Source: Pseudidiomarina donghaiensis (lineage in GTDB: Bacteria > Pseudomonadota > Gammaproteobacteria > Enterobacterales > Alteromonadaceae). From it: a stretch of DNA of 64,000 nt. Below are positions 1-8,789 of this stretch, piece by piece. Each line of letters opens with the position of its first letter. Position 1 is the first letter of the stretch. The notes under the pieces are model-generated. The model was given only the letters and a program-made list of their open reading frames with translations. It did no database searches and was not told the origin of the DNA. The DNA is taken from NCBI RefSeq assembly GCF_900116895.1, contig NZ_FPCF01000001.1:1054001-1118000 (forward strand). The letters run 5' to 3'. Made by a program: the position numbers and the translations under genes.

Positions 1-1701
1 GTGTTTGGTTAACTGCTGCAGTGGTAGCGCAAGTGGGTGATTAGAGCTGCGCTCTAGTGCTTGCGTTACAGCATCAATACGTGGCTGCAGTTCCGGCTGG
101 GCGTAATGCGCTTGCTGCAGAACAAATTCGCCGGTGGTAAGGGTACCGGTTTTATCTACAAAAATAGTTTTAACTTCGGGCAGTATTTGCAATACATCAG
201 CATTACGCAGTAACACGCCTGTTTTATTTAGTTTGTGAATAGCACCAGTGACTGCGGTTGGGGCCGCTAAGGCCAACGCACAAGGGCAGGTGGCTACTAA
301 CACCGACAATGTGACCCAGAAAGCTTCAGCGGGGTCAATAACTGTCCAAATAAGAAATGTCGCTGCCGCGAGCATTAAAATACGTACGACAAATTTGCTT
401 GCCATACGCTCTGCTACGCGCGCTAACTTAGGCTTGCGCGATAGCGCGAGGTCTTGCAGTTCAATAATACTAGCCAATACGGTTTGCTGTGCTGTGGCCG
501 TAACGCGAATACGAATAGGCTGGGTTTTGTTGAGACTGCCGGCAAGAACCAATTCGTTTTGGTGTTTGGCAACCAAACGACTTTCACCGGTTAAAATACT
601 CTCATTAACAGCGGTTGCTTCACTAAGTAATTCACCATCTACAGGAATTGTCGCACCAGGTAGTACCTGTACAATATCGCCTGGTTTCAGTTGGCTGACA
701 GCCACAGACTGCAGGTGGCCAGTGCTTGTTTCTTGGTGCGCTACAGCTGGAATTAATTTGACCAAGTTGGCTGCAGCACTAACGGCTTTTTGCCTGGCTA
801 ATAGCTCGAAATAGCGGCCCACCAACAAAAAGAAAGTGAACATGGCGACCGACTCAAAGTAAACCTCACCTTCATTGATTATGGTGGCGTAGGCGCTCGC
901 GCCATAAGCACTTAATAAAGCCACAGTAACAGGGACGTCCATATTCGGTCGACCGGCTTGAATACTCCGAATGGCACTGACGTAAAATGGTTGTGCACTG
1001 TAAAGCAGCACTGGCGTTGCCATAAACAAGCTAATCCACCACATGAATTGTCGTAGCTGTGGGTCAAGATCGCTGACCACGCCAAAATAGAGTCCAATAG
1101 CAAGCATCATCACCTGCATAGTCGCCAAACCGGCTATACCGAGCCGGGTGACAAAATAACGGCGGCGTTTTTTAAATTCTTGTTCTTGAGTTACCGATTG
1201 AAAAGGCAAGGCACGGTAACCTAACTCAGCAATGGCTTTTAATATGTCGCTAAGTTGTAATAATTGCGGGTTCCATTCCACTTGCACGCGTTCAGTCGTT
1301 GCATTTACTTGCACTTGGGTTAGACCAGGTAAACGCTTTGTATGCTGTTCAATTAACCAAGCGCAGGCGGAGCAGGTCATACCTTCTATGGAAAGCGAAA
1401 TACTGCGCAAGCCGTCATTTTGGCGCGTGAACTGTTGCTGAAGGTTTTCGTCGTCATACGCTTCTAATTGCTGCAACTCTTCAGGCACTAGAGGCACTTG
1501 TAAAGGATTGCTGGTGTCACGGTATTGATAAAAATGCAGTAGGTTTTGCTGATTGATGGTTTCGGCTACGGCTTGGCAGCCGAAGCAGCACACTGAATAG
1601 TCTGCACCAGCAAGATTTACCGTATAACCGCCGTCACTAGGTAATGGTTGCAAGCAATGAAAACATAGACCATGCGGCGGCTGCGGAAGGCTTTGACTCA
1701 T
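1..1701 (-). CDS. ccoI: Copper-translocating P-type ATPase CcoI/FixI (3' end outside window)
   Basis: This is the N-terminal ~567 residues of a heavy-metal P1B-type ATPase that supplies copper for cbb3 oxidase assembly; the gene runs off the left edge. The translation has an N-terminal Cys-rich metal domain (C13xxC16 and C38CxxC42), an HMA domain with MTCSAC near residue 108, membrane segments, a TGES actuator loop, the membrane CPC motif near residue 470 and the phosphorylation motif DKTGTLT near residue 515. The ATG at 1701 lies 3 bases after the ccoH stop, so the two genes are probably co-translated. The double metal domain and position directly after ccoH identify CcoI rather than a CopA detoxification pump. 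The ATP-binding domain is not visible. Confidence 0.93.
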   Translation of the reverse strand, partial: MSQSLPQPPHGLCFHCLQPLPSDGGYTVNLAGADYSVCCFGCQAVAETINQQNLLHFYQYRDTSNPLQVPLVPEELQQLEAYDDENLQQQFTRQNDGLRSISLSIEGMTCSACAWLIEQHTKRLPGLTQVQVNATTERVQVEWNPQLLQLSDILKAIAELGYRALPFQSVTQEQEFKKRRRYFVTRLGIAGLATMQVMMLAIGLYFGVVSDLDPQLRQFMWWISLFMATPVLLYSAQPFYVSAIRSIQAGRPNMDVPVTVALLSAYGASAYATIINEGEVYFESVAMFTFFLLVGRYFELLARQKAVSAAANLVKLIPAVAHQETSTGHLQSVAVSQLKPGDIVQVLPGATIPVDGELLSEATAVNESILTGESRLVAKHQNELVLAGSLNKTQPIRIRVTATAQQTVLASIIELQDLALSRKPKLARVAERMASKFVVRILMLAAATFLIWTVIDPAEAFWVTLSVLVATCPCALALAAPTAVTGAIHKLNKTGVLLRNADVLQILPEVKTIFVDKTGTLTTGEFVLQQAHYAQPELQPRIDAVTQALERSSNHPLALPLQQLTKH

Positions 1702-1704
1702 GCT

Positions 1705-2211
1705 CTAAACGCCATAAGTTAACGGCTTTATGGCCAATTTTCGATACGCAGGTAATTGAATTTGTTGTGTAACACGCCAACGGTTGTCAAATGGCGTAAT
1801 CGTGATGGTCCATTTGCCTTTTTCACCATATTTAAGCGTACCACGATAGACCCCTTGCGCGTCCGCGGTGAGGGTTTCACTAAAATCTTTTTCGGCTTGA
1901 GTGCTGTGATAAAAGTTTACCTTTAAAGCACTTAACTGCTCAGGAGCGCCACTGGCATAGCTTAACGTGAAAGTTTGCTCGTTTTGCTCAAATGAAAATT
2001 CAATATTTAGCTCTTGCGCGGCTTTCACTTTTTCAACTTGTGCGTTAATACCGCGGCCTTTTTTGTAATAGTCATCAACAACCATCGGATTGTCACCCTG
2101 CTGGCTGGCGATTGTGAGGGTGATGATCATGGCGATGATCACCGAAAAAGGCAGGAGCATGAGGAACCACGGCCAAAACTGCTTATACCAAGGTTTTTCC
2201 ATTCGAAGCAC
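1705..2211 (-). CDS. ccoH: FixH/CcoH family cbb3 oxidase assembly protein
   Basis: A 168-residue protein with one N-terminal membrane helix (about residues 12-33) followed by a periplasmic domain of the FixH fold. FixH/CcoH proteins are needed for maturation and stability of the cbb3 oxidase and act with the copper ATPase. The 'QQGDNPMVVDDYYKKG' stretch just after the helix is typical of the family. It lies between ccoP and ccoI, but a terminator at 2248-2269 separates it from ccoP, so ccoHI may rely on readthrough or its own promoter. CcoG, often encoded just before ccoH, is absent at this place. Confidence 0.9.
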   Translation of the reverse strand: MLRMEKPWYKQFWPWFLMLLPFSVIIAMIITLTIASQQGDNPMVVDDYYKKGRGINAQVEKVKAAQELNIEFSFEQNEQTFTLSYASGAPEQLSALKVNFYHSTQAEKDFSETLTADAQGVYRGTLKYGEKGKWTITITPFDNRWRVTQQIQLPAYRKLAIKPLTYGV

Positions 2212-2247
2212 ACCTTACATTCTTATAAATTTAATAACCTAAAGAAA

Positions 2248-2269
2248 AAACCCCGCAGCAGCGGGGTTT
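2248..2269 (-). terminator. Rho-independent terminator after ccoNOQP
   Basis: A stem of CCCCGC / GCGGGG (2251-2256 with 2261-2266) extended by AAA/TTT pairs, with an AGCA loop. Read on the minus strand it is followed by a T-rich run (TTTTTTC), six bases past the ccoP stop codon. It should separate ccoNOQP from ccoHI. Confidence 0.85.
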
Positions 2270-2274
2270 CTCGT

Positions 2275-3222
2275 TTATTCCTGCGATAGCCCGTAGACGT
2301 ATGAGCTGATGACATGAATTTTATCCTCACCGAGGATATCTTTCCATGCCGGCATCACACCATTACGACCGTTACGGAGGGTTTCTTCGATGGCCTCTTG
2401 CGAACTACCATAAAGCCAGATGTTATCGGTAAGGTTAGGCGCACCTAACGCTTGGTTACCTTTGGCATCTTGACCATGGCAAGCAGTACACACCATGAAG
2501 TTTGCCTTACCTGCTTTCGCAAGTTCAGGGTCGACTTTGCGGCCACTTAAACTCATCACATAGGTTGCAAGTTCAGTAATTTGCTGGTCGTTAAACTGCG
2601 ACTGTGCTGGCATGACACCATTGCGACCTTCCATTAATGAGTGTTTAATTGCGGCAGGGCTGCCGCCATACAACCAATCGTTATCGGTTAGGTTAGGGAA
2701 GCCTTTACCACCCATAGCGTTTGAGCCATGGCATTGAGCACAGTTTTGCAAGAACAAGCGCTGACCAATTTTTACAGCTTCTTCGTCTTGTGCCAACTCT
2801 TCAATTGGACGTTCAGAAAGCGCTGCAAACACAGGGCCAAATTTTTCTTCAGCTTGGTCGACTTGACGATCGTACTCAACAATCAAACCAGCTTCACGAG
2901 CTGCTGCAGTTGCTTGTTGCGACTCTTCAAGTGAGCGTACGTCTTGATTTGAACTGCTCCAACCTAGCAAGCCGGCAAAGTTACCTAAACCTGGATACAG
3001 GGCCAGATACACGAAGCCCCACACAATAGTTATCCAGAACAAAATCATCCACCAACGCGGCAACGGGTTATTAATTTCCACGATTCCATCGAATTCGTGG
3101 TCCATTAATTCACCTTCTTTGATGCCGGTGTAGTTACTCATGTTCCAGCGTAATAGCCAGATAATACCGACCAAAAAGGCCAACGTTAGCACGATTATCC
3201 ATGCACTCCAGAAGCTACTCAT
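2275..3222 (-). CDS. ccoP: cbb3-type cytochrome c oxidase subunit III, dihaem cytochrome c
   Basis: A 315-residue dihaem electron-entry subunit of the cbb3 terminal oxidase. It has an N-terminal membrane helix, a second helix after the conserved 'EINNPLPRWWMILFW' segment, and two c-type haem sites, CAQCH (about residue 161) and CTACH (about residue 246), each with a downstream Met-containing ligand segment (NGVMPAQ, NGVMPAW). The length is normal for CcoP. The start overlaps the ccoQ stop by 8 bases, indicating translational coupling. Haem domains face the periplasm and pass electrons from soluble cytochrome c to CcoO/CcoN. Confidence 0.97.
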   Translation of the reverse strand: MSSFWSAWIIVLTLAFLVGIIWLLRWNMSNYTGIKEGELMDHEFDGIVEINNPLPRWWMILFWITIVWGFVYLALYPGLGNFAGLLGWSSSNQDVRSLEESQQATAAAREAGLIVEYDRQVDQAEEKFGPVFAALSERPIEELAQDEEAVKIGQRLFLQNCAQCHGSNAMGGKGFPNLTDNDWLYGGSPAAIKHSLMEGRNGVMPAQSQFNDQQITELATYVMSLSGRKVDPELAKAGKANFMVCTACHGQDAKGNQALGAPNLTDNIWLYGSSQEAIEETLRNGRNGVMPAWKDILGEDKIHVISSYVYGLSQE

Positions 3223-3403
3223 TATTCTTCGACTCCTGTTTGGTACTGTCGTTTACGTTTGATTTTTTGTCTTCATCAAAAATGGAATTGGCGGCTTCAT
3301 CGAAACGCTTCTTCGAGCCCTTGCTAAAAGCCCACCAAACCACACCGATAAACAGTACGAAAACTAAAACGGTGTAAAAACTACGCCAAGTGATGTAATC
3401 CAT
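3215..3403 (-). CDS. ccoQ: cbb3 oxidase subunit IV (CcoQ/FixQ)
   Basis: A 62-residue single-pass membrane protein: one helix at about residues 8-26 (FYTVLVFVLFIGVVWWAF) and a charged cytoplasmic tail. CcoQ stabilises the interaction of CcoP with the CcoNO core. Its size, its place between ccoO and ccoP, and the conserved 'W..SK..KKRFDEAANSIFDED' tail support the call. It starts one base after the ccoO stop and overlaps ccoP by 8 bases. Confidence 0.93.
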   Translation of the reverse strand: MDYITWRSFYTVLVFVLFIGVVWWAFSKGSKKRFDEAANSIFDEDKKSNVNDSTKQESKNNE

Positions 3404-3404
3404 C

Positions 3405-4025
3405 TTACTCAGCCTGTGTTAAGCCAGTTCCCAGCACTTGCAAGTATGCAATTAAGGCTTCCATTTCGGTTTTACCTTTAACTGCAGCTTGCGCGCCGGC
3501 AATGTCTTCATCGGTATATGGCACGCCAAACGAGCGGAATACCTCAAGCTTCTTCGCAGTCAACTCACCATCAAGTTTGTTTTCTGCAAGCCATGGGAAT
3601 GCCGGCATGTTGGAGTCTTCCACCACATCACGAGGATTCATTAAGTGCACGTAGTGCCATTCATCACTGTAACGACCGCCAACGCGAGCTAAGTCTGGAC
3701 CGGTACGTTTAGAACCCCATAAGAATGGCCGCTCCCAAACGTGTTCACCAGCTAACGAGTAATGACCGTAGCGCTCAGTTTCTGCACGAAATGGACGAAT
3801 CATTTGGCTGTGACAGTTACTACAACCTTCGCGAATATAAATATCACGACCTTCCATTTCTAACGCTGTGTAAGGCTTAAGGCCAACTACAGGCTCGTTG
3901 GTTTGCTTTTGGAATAACAATGGGGTTATTTCAACCAAACCACCAATTGAAATAGCAATCGTCATTAATACCGCTAACCAACCAACGCGCTTTTCAACGA
4001 AATCGTGTTTTACGTTTTTGCTCAT
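3405..4025 (-). CDS. ccoO: cbb3 oxidase subunit II, monohaem cytochrome c
   Basis: A 206-residue CcoO subunit with an N-terminal membrane anchor (about residues 14-36) and one c-type haem site, CSNCHSQ (about residue 69), followed by the family-typical '[14 protein letters not shown]' and '[19 protein letters not shown]' segments. Met in '[10 protein letters not shown]' is the likely sixth haem ligand. It transfers electrons from CcoP to the haem b/haem b3-CuB centre in CcoN. It is 12 bases downstream of ccoN in the same operon. Confidence 0.97.
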   Translation of the reverse strand: MSKNVKHDFVEKRVGWLAVLMTIAISIGGLVEITPLLFQKQTNEPVVGLKPYTALEMEGRDIYIREGCSNCHSQMIRPFRAETERYGHYSLAGEHVWERPFLWGSKRTGPDLARVGGRYSDEWHYVHLMNPRDVVEDSNMPAFPWLAENKLDGELTAKKLEVFRSFGVPYTDEDIAGAQAAVKGKTEMEALIAYLQVLGTGLTQAE

Positions 4026-4037
4026 CGAATCGACTCC

Positions 4038-5507
4038 TTACGCTGACTGAGTAGCTGTTGGTGCAGGGCTGCTGTGCTCAACTGCGTCTTCAACGTATTC
4101 AACAGTTGGCTTGCCTGCACGAATAGTACGGTAAACGTTTACCGCCATAAGAATCATACCTGCGACGATAAACAAACCGCCGACAAAACGGATGAACCAG
4201 AACGGATAAGACGCCACCACACTTTCTACAAAGCTGTAGGTGAGGGTACCGTCAGTTGCGTTAACTGCGCGCCACATAAGCCCCTGCATAACACCTGAAA
4301 TCCACAGCGCAACAATGTATAAAACCACGCCAATGGTGTGCAACCAGAAGTGGGTGTTTATCCATTTAATGCTGTGCATTTGGGTTTGGCTCCACAAGCG
4401 TGGAATTAAGTAGTACAGCGAGCCAATTGTTATCATTGCAACCCAACCCAAAGCACCTGAGTGAACGTGACCTACGGTCCAGTCAGTGTAGTGGGATAGT
4501 GCGTTAACCGACTTGATAGCCATCATTGGGCCTTCGAAAGTTGACATACCATAGAATGACAACGAAACGATCAAGAAACGCAGAATAGGGTCGGTTTTTA
4601 GTTTATGCCATGCACCTGAAAGGGTCATGATACCGTTGATCATGCCGCCCCATGAAGGTACGAATAAAATCACTGACATAACCATACCTAGTGACTGTGC
4701 CCAGTCTGGCAAAGCGGTGTAGTGTAGGTGGTGAGGGCCGGCCCAAATATACAACGAGATGAGAGCCCAAAAGTGAACAACCGACAAACGATATGAGTAA
4801 ACAGGGCGTTCCGCTTGTTTGGGTACGAAGTAGTACATCATACCTAAGAAGCCAGCCGTGAGTAGGAAGCCTACCGCATTATGCCCATACCACCACTGCA
4901 CCATGGCGTCGACAGCACCAGCGTACAAGCTGTACGACTTGGTAAATGACACTGGAATAGCCATGCTATTAACAATATGCAGCACTGCGATCGTGACAAT
5001 AAAGCCACCGTAGAACCAGTTTGCTACATAAATGTGAGAGGTGTTTCGTTTTACCAAAGTACCAAAGAAAACAATGATATATGCTACCCAAGATAGCGTA
5101 ATCAAAATATCAATTGGCCACTCAAGTTCAGCATATTCTTTGGTTGAACTTAAGCCCATTGGTAACGTAATAACCGCTAACACAATAACGGTTTGCCATG
5201 ACCAAAACACAAAACTGGCAAGCTTGTCGGAGAACAAAGCTGTTTTACAGGTTTTTTGAACAATGTAAAACGACGTACCAATTAGTGCTGAAGTACCGAA
5301 CGCAAAAATAACCGCGTTGGTGTGCAGAGGGCGTAACCGAGAATAGGTTAGCCACGGGGTATCAAAATTCAATTCTGGCCAAATCAACTGCGCAGCAATA
5401 AACACGCCCAGTGACATGCCAATAATCCCCCAAATAACGGTTACTACGGCAAACTGCCGAACAACCTTTAGGTTATACTCAATTTGTTGTGGATTTGTTT
5501 GGCTCAT
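4038..5507 (-). CDS. ccoN: cbb3-type cytochrome c oxidase subunit I
   Basis: A 489-residue, 12-helix catalytic subunit of the high-affinity terminal oxidase. Visible haem and copper ligands include histidines in '[13 protein letters not shown]', '[10 protein letters not shown]', '[13 protein letters not shown]' and '[14 protein letters not shown]'. It reduces oxygen to water and pumps protons. First gene of ccoNOQP. No clear TTGAT-N4-ATCAA FNR box was found in the 228 bases up to the divergent lipoprotein gene, although these operons are often FNR-controlled; a degenerate site cannot be excluded. Confidence 0.98.
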   Translation of the reverse strand: MSQTNPQQIEYNLKVVRQFAVVTVIWGIIGMSLGVFIAAQLIWPELNFDTPWLTYSRLRPLHTNAVIFAFGTSALIGTSFYIVQKTCKTALFSDKLASFVFWSWQTVIVLAVITLPMGLSSTKEYAELEWPIDILITLSWVAYIIVFFGTLVKRNTSHIYVANWFYGGFIVTIAVLHIVNSMAIPVSFTKSYSLYAGAVDAMVQWWYGHNAVGFLLTAGFLGMMYYFVPKQAERPVYSYRLSVVHFWALISLYIWAGPHHLHYTALPDWAQSLGMVMSVILFVPSWGGMINGIMTLSGAWHKLKTDPILRFLIVSLSFYGMSTFEGPMMAIKSVNALSHYTDWTVGHVHSGALGWVAMITIGSLYYLIPRLWSQTQMHSIKWINTHFWLHTIGVVLYIVALWISGVMQGLMWRAVNATDGTLTYSFVESVVASYPFWFIRFVGGLFIVAGMILMAVNVYRTIRAGKPTVEYVEDAVEHSSPAPTATQSA

Positions 5508-5689
5508 TTTTGGTTTCCGCGTTGATGCTCTGAAAAATCGAGACAGAGTAACGTGACAAATGTAATAAAGTTGCCTGTCGGTAACCTTATCGGTAGTTTG
5601 ACAAACAGCCGTATTTTACGGTTTATAACGCCAAATGAACAGGCAAAAAAACAGGAAAAATCGATACCTGATAGACGCTTGGCTGATTT

Positions 5690-5717
5690 TTGCACACAAT
5701 TAGTAATTCCCTATAAA
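5690..5717 (+). promoter_or_regulatory. Candidate sigma-70 promoter for the lipoprotein gene
   Basis: TTGCAC (5690-5695) and TATAAA (5712-5717) separated by 16 bases. Transcription would begin near 5724, before the ATG at 5736 but far downstream of other in-frame ATG codons at 5553 and 5718. This favours the short lipoprotein reading over the longer open frame. Confidence 0.5.
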
Positions 5718-5735
5718 ATGGTGAAATATACCCAC

Positions 5736-6140
5736 ATGAAACTTAAGGTCTTTATCTGTGCCGCATTGAGCGTGATCGTGTTAATAGGATGTAACCCAAA
5801 CAGCCCTTCGACAACGCTTGTGACAAAGCATAGTTCAAATGAAAAAATCTTCCATAAAATTGATCCTGATCAACCTCAGGTTGAGCAGCAGATATCTGTT
5901 TTAATTCAAGCTCCTGACGACATTCAATTTACTCTAGGTAAAGTTGAGGGGATAAACATGAATATGGGGTATATGCCAGTCAATTTAGTGCGCGAAAGCG
6001 CTAATGAATGGCGTGCTAATTTATATCTCGGGGCCTGTACTGAACCAAGAATGCAGTGGCGAGTAAGTCTACCTTGGTTTTCGTCAACGGCTGAGCAAAA
6101 TGGGGTATATCAATTTGATTTTTATACCGAAACTAATTGA
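5736..6140 (+). CDS. Small lipoprotein with Met-rich motif, FixH/YtkA-like
   Basis: A 134-residue protein with a lipoprotein signal: Lys-containing start, hydrophobic core and lipobox LIGC with the lipidated Cys at 19. The frame is open further upstream, but the added residues would bury the signal peptide, and a promoter-like pair sits just before this start. The mature part contains M75-N-M77-G-Y-M80-P followed by 'EWRANLYLGAC' and a short beta-rich tail. A Met-x-Met-Gly-x-Met-Pro pattern in a small periplasmic beta protein resembles FixH/YtkA-type domains, some of which are linked to copper. The gene diverges from ccoN, so a role in oxidase copper supply is a reasonable guess but not shown. 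Confidence 0.7.
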   Translation: MKLKVFICAALSVIVLIGCNPNSPSTTLVTKHSSNEKIFHKIDPDQPQVEQQISVLIQAPDDIQFTLGKVEGINMNMGYMPVNLVRESANEWRANLYLGACTEPRMQWRVSLPWFSSTAEQNGVYQFDFYTETN

Positions 6141-6214
6141 AACAATTATGCGAAGTGTTAAAGCTTTTATGGTGTTATAGTTAAATTCTCAACATAAATA
6201 ACAAAGGGCGCAAC

Positions 6215-6673
6215 ATGTCTATTGCATTAATATGGATTGTTATTGGCGTATTACTCATTGTTTCTGAACTGCTGTTAACCAGCGTCGTTGCTGTGTTTTT
6301 GGGTATTGGTGCCATTGTAACAGGGCTGTTACTACATTGGGGTTTAATTGACGATATTGCAATTCAGTTTGCGGTATTCGGAACCGTAAGCTTGGTGTCT
6401 TTGCTGCTAGCACGCGGTCGTATCAAGCAATGGTTCACCGGTTACACCGCAGATAATGACGAAACCAAACCTAATTTCCAACGCGACATAGGTGCGCGAG
6501 TTACCGTTGTGAAAACCTTCAAACACGGCGCTGGCCGCGTATTATTAAATGGTGTGCAATGGGATGCGTTTTCAGAAGATGAGCTGCATCAAGGTGATAC
6601 CGCATGGGTGGTTGCCAATGAAGGTATTCAATTAACGGTACAAAAACAACGTGTTTCGCGTGAGCAGAAATAA
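6215..6673 (+). CDS. NfeD family membrane protein (YbbJ-like)
   Basis: A 152-residue protein with two or three N-terminal membrane helices (about residues 4-70) and a C-terminal OB-fold domain (about 85-150: 'RDIGARVTVVKTFKHGAGRVLLNGVQWDAFSED'). NfeD proteins pair with SPFH proteins in bacterial membrane microdomains. The next gene, 18 bases downstream, is the SPFH partner, the same arrangement as E. coli ybbJ-qmcA. The molecular role is not established; protein quality control or membrane organisation is the usual proposal. Confidence 0.9.
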   Translation: MSIALIWIVIGVLLIVSELLLTSVVAVFLGIGAIVTGLLLHWGLIDDIAIQFAVFGTVSLVSLLLARGRIKQWFTGYTADNDETKPNFQRDIGARVTVVKTFKHGAGRVLLNGVQWDAFSEDELHQGDTAWVVANEGIQLTVQKQRVSREQK

Positions 6674-6691
6674 AACAAGGACAATCACATT

Positions 6692-7621
6692 ATGAATTTC
6701 TCGTTAACCCCTGAAAGCGTCTTAGCTATTGGTTTTGCTGTTGCCGTCGTTATTGTTGTGCTTAAGTCGGCACGAATCGTACCTCAGCGTTCAAACTATG
6801 TCATTGAGCGTTTAGGTAAATATAATCGTACGCTTGATTCAGGCTTTCATTTTTTAATTCCTTTTATTGATAAGGTTGCCTATCAGCACACGTTAAAAGA
6901 AGAAGTGATAGATGTTGAACGCCAAGCCTGTGTCACCCGTGACAATATTCAAGTAGGCATCAACGGTGTGCTTTACATTCAAGTGGTTGATGCGCATAAA
7001 GCGAGCTATGGCATTAATGATTATCGCTATGCCGCGTCGCAATTAGCACAAACGACAATGCGCTCGGTTATTGGCCAGACGGATTTGGATAAAACCTTTG
7101 AAGAACGCGCGCAAATTAATGAAGTTGTTGTACAGGCACTAGACGAAGCGGCGGCGCCGTGGGGCATTAAAGTGTTGCGCTATGAGATATCTGACATTGA
7201 ATTACCAATGAGTATTAAAGACGCACTAGAGCAACAAATGCGAGCGGAACGCGAACGCCGCGCAGCAATTGCTAAATCTGAAGGTGAACGGCAGGCCATG
7301 ATCAATGTTTCGGAAGGCCACAAACAAGAAGTGATAAACCTTTCAGAAGCGGAAAAACAAAAGCAAATTAACGAAGCCGAAGGGCGCGCCCGCGAAATTG
7401 AACTGATTGCTGAAGCGACAGCCGAAGGTTTAGGTAAGATCGCTCAGGTTATTCAACAACCGGGTGGTCAAGACGCAGTGAGCTTGCGCGTTGCTGAACA
7501 GTACGTGAAAGAATTTGGAAACTTAGCTAAAGAAACGAACACTCTCATTTTACCAGCACAATTGGCCGATATTGGAAGCGCTGTTGCTGGCTTGACTGAA
7601 ATCATTAAGAAGAAAAGTTAA
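6692..7621 (+). CDS. qmcA: SPFH/Band 7 (stomatin-like) protein QmcA
   Basis: A 309-residue stomatin/prohibitin family protein: N-terminal membrane helix (about residues 9-27), Band 7 domain (about 28-190, with 'VPQRSNYVIERLGKYNRTLDSGFHFLIPF' and 'QTTMRSVIGQTDLDKTFEERAQIN'), then a helical coiled-coil region rich in Ala/Glu (about 195-260). It probably forms large oligomeric cages on the inner membrane together with the NfeD partner encoded just upstream. A hairpin terminator follows at 7648-7680, so these two genes form one transcription unit. Confidence 0.93.
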   Translation: MNFSLTPESVLAIGFAVAVVIVVLKSARIVPQRSNYVIERLGKYNRTLDSGFHFLIPFIDKVAYQHTLKEEVIDVERQACVTRDNIQVGINGVLYIQVVDAHKASYGINDYRYAASQLAQTTMRSVIGQTDLDKTFEERAQINEVVVQALDEAAAPWGIKVLRYEISDIELPMSIKDALEQQMRAERERRAAIAKSEGERQAMINVSEGHKQEVINLSEAEKQKQINEAEGRAREIELIAEATAEGLGKIAQVIQQPGGQDAVSLRVAEQYVKEFGNLAKETNTLILPAQLADIGSAVAGLTEIIKKKS

Positions 7622-7647
7622 CTCGCTATAATCTAATTAGCTTAAAT

Positions 7648-7680
7648 AAAAGGTCGTTCATCGAAGATGCGCGACCTTTT
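7648..7680 (+). terminator. Rho-independent terminator after qmcA
   Basis: AAAGGTCG (7648-7655) pairs with CGACCTTT (7672-7679), with an inner CATC/GATG stem (7659-7662 with 7666-7669) and a GAA loop. The stem runs into TTTT. It lies 27 bases after the qmcA stop codon. Confidence 0.8.
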
Positions 7681-7742
7681 GTGATCAAATTTGAGAAAAT
7701 TTGTCTACTTACTCACAGTCAATTAAGAACAGGGAATAATTC

Positions 7743-8789
7743 ATGCAGTGGTTTAATCGGTTTCTCATCATCGGGACCATTCTTGTTTGCTCTGGCGCTT
7801 CAGTAGCCTACACGCAACAATGGGGTGGTGGCGATCGTGCAGCGTTGGTGGTGACGCAACCGGTTGGTTTTGAGCGTGTACAACGTTTCGTTGAAGCTGT
7901 TGGCTATGCCGAGGCGAAGCGCTCGGTTGCATTGTACCCAGCGGTGGGTGATTTGGTTCTTGAAGTTAACTTTAAACCAGGCCAACGCGTCAAACAGGGC
8001 GATGTGCTGGTACGTTTAGATGACCGCCAGCAACAAGTGGATTTACAACGAGCTCGTATACAATTAAAAGACGCTGAACGTACGGTTAAACGCTTAACCA
8101 CAAGTCGTCAACAAGGTGCTATTGCGCAAAGCGAACTTGATGTTGCGAATACGGCTAGAGACTTGTTAGAAGTTGCTGTGCGCGAAGCCGAAGTTGCCTA
8201 TGAAGACCGTCAAATTAGAGCACCTTTTGACGGTGTTGTCGGAATGACTGATGTTGAACCAGGTGACCGAATAACAACCCAAACCCTAGTCACAACAATA
8301 GACCAGCGCGAGCAGTTGTATGTTGATTTTAATGCGCCGGAAGCTGCCATTGAATTATTGCAAGACGGGGCTGAACTTGTCGTTCGACCGTGGGCGAGCC
8401 GCAACACAGAAATCCCTGCAGAAATCATCGAAATTGATTCGCGGATAGACGTTAGTAATCGAACGATTCGTGTTCGCGCGGCCATCGATAATAAATCTGA
8501 CCTTTATCGGCCGGGCATGAGCTTTCGTGTAGCCTTGGCATATCGCGGCGACAGTTATGCTGTGGTGCCTGAAGCTGCATTAATGTGGAGTGCTGACGGC
8601 GCGTACGTTTGGATAGAAAAAGAAGGTACCGCACAGCGCGTTGATGTAAACATTCAACAGCGTTTAGAAGGAAGAATTCTCGTTTCTGGCGCGCTGCAAC
8701 TCGGCGACAACTTAATTGTTGAAGGCGTGCAAACTCTACGCAGTGGGCAGTCTGTTCGTGAAGTGGCGGCGGCGGAGGAACAACTATGA
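7743..8789 (+). CDS. RND efflux pump periplasmic adaptor (membrane fusion protein)
   Basis: A 348-residue HlyD/AcrA-type adaptor. The N-terminus has a membrane or signal segment (about residues 5-24), followed by the split lipoyl domain ('LYPAVGDLVLEVNFKPGQRVKQGDVLVRLDD'), a short alpha-helical hairpin ('QQQVDLQRARIQLKDAERTVKRL...ALSQSEL'-type pattern, about 90-140), then 'QIRAPFDGVVGMTDVEPGDRI' and beta-barrel and membrane-proximal domains. It links the inner-membrane pump to an outer-membrane channel. It overlaps the permease gene by 4 bases (ATGA). No outer-membrane factor is encoded next to it. Confidence 0.94.
   Translation: MQWFNRFLIIGTILVCSGASVAYTQQWGGGDRAALVVTQPVGFERVQRFVEAVGYAEAKRSVALYPAVGDLVLEVNFKPGQRVKQGDVLVRLDDRQQQVDLQRARIQLKDAERTVKRLTTSRQQGAIAQSELDVANTARDLLEVAVREAEVAYEDRQIRAPFDGVVGMTDVEPGDRITTQTLVTTIDQREQLYVDFNAPEAAIELLQDGAELVVRPWASRNTEIPAEIIEIDSRIDVSNRTIRVRAAIDNKSDLYRPGMSFRVALAYRGDSYAVVPEAALMWSADGAYVWIEKEGTAQRVDVNIQQRLEGRILVSGALQLGDNLIVEGVQTLRSGQSVREVAAAEEQL

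Noticed and set aside
248-814. Plus-strand open frame of 188 codons
   Set aside because: It is a shadow of the minus-strand ccoI gene, whose translation has all P-type ATPase motifs.
5508-5735. FNR box upstream of ccoN
   Set aside because: No TTGAT-N4-ATCAA match was found; TTGAT near 5542 has no partner half-site.
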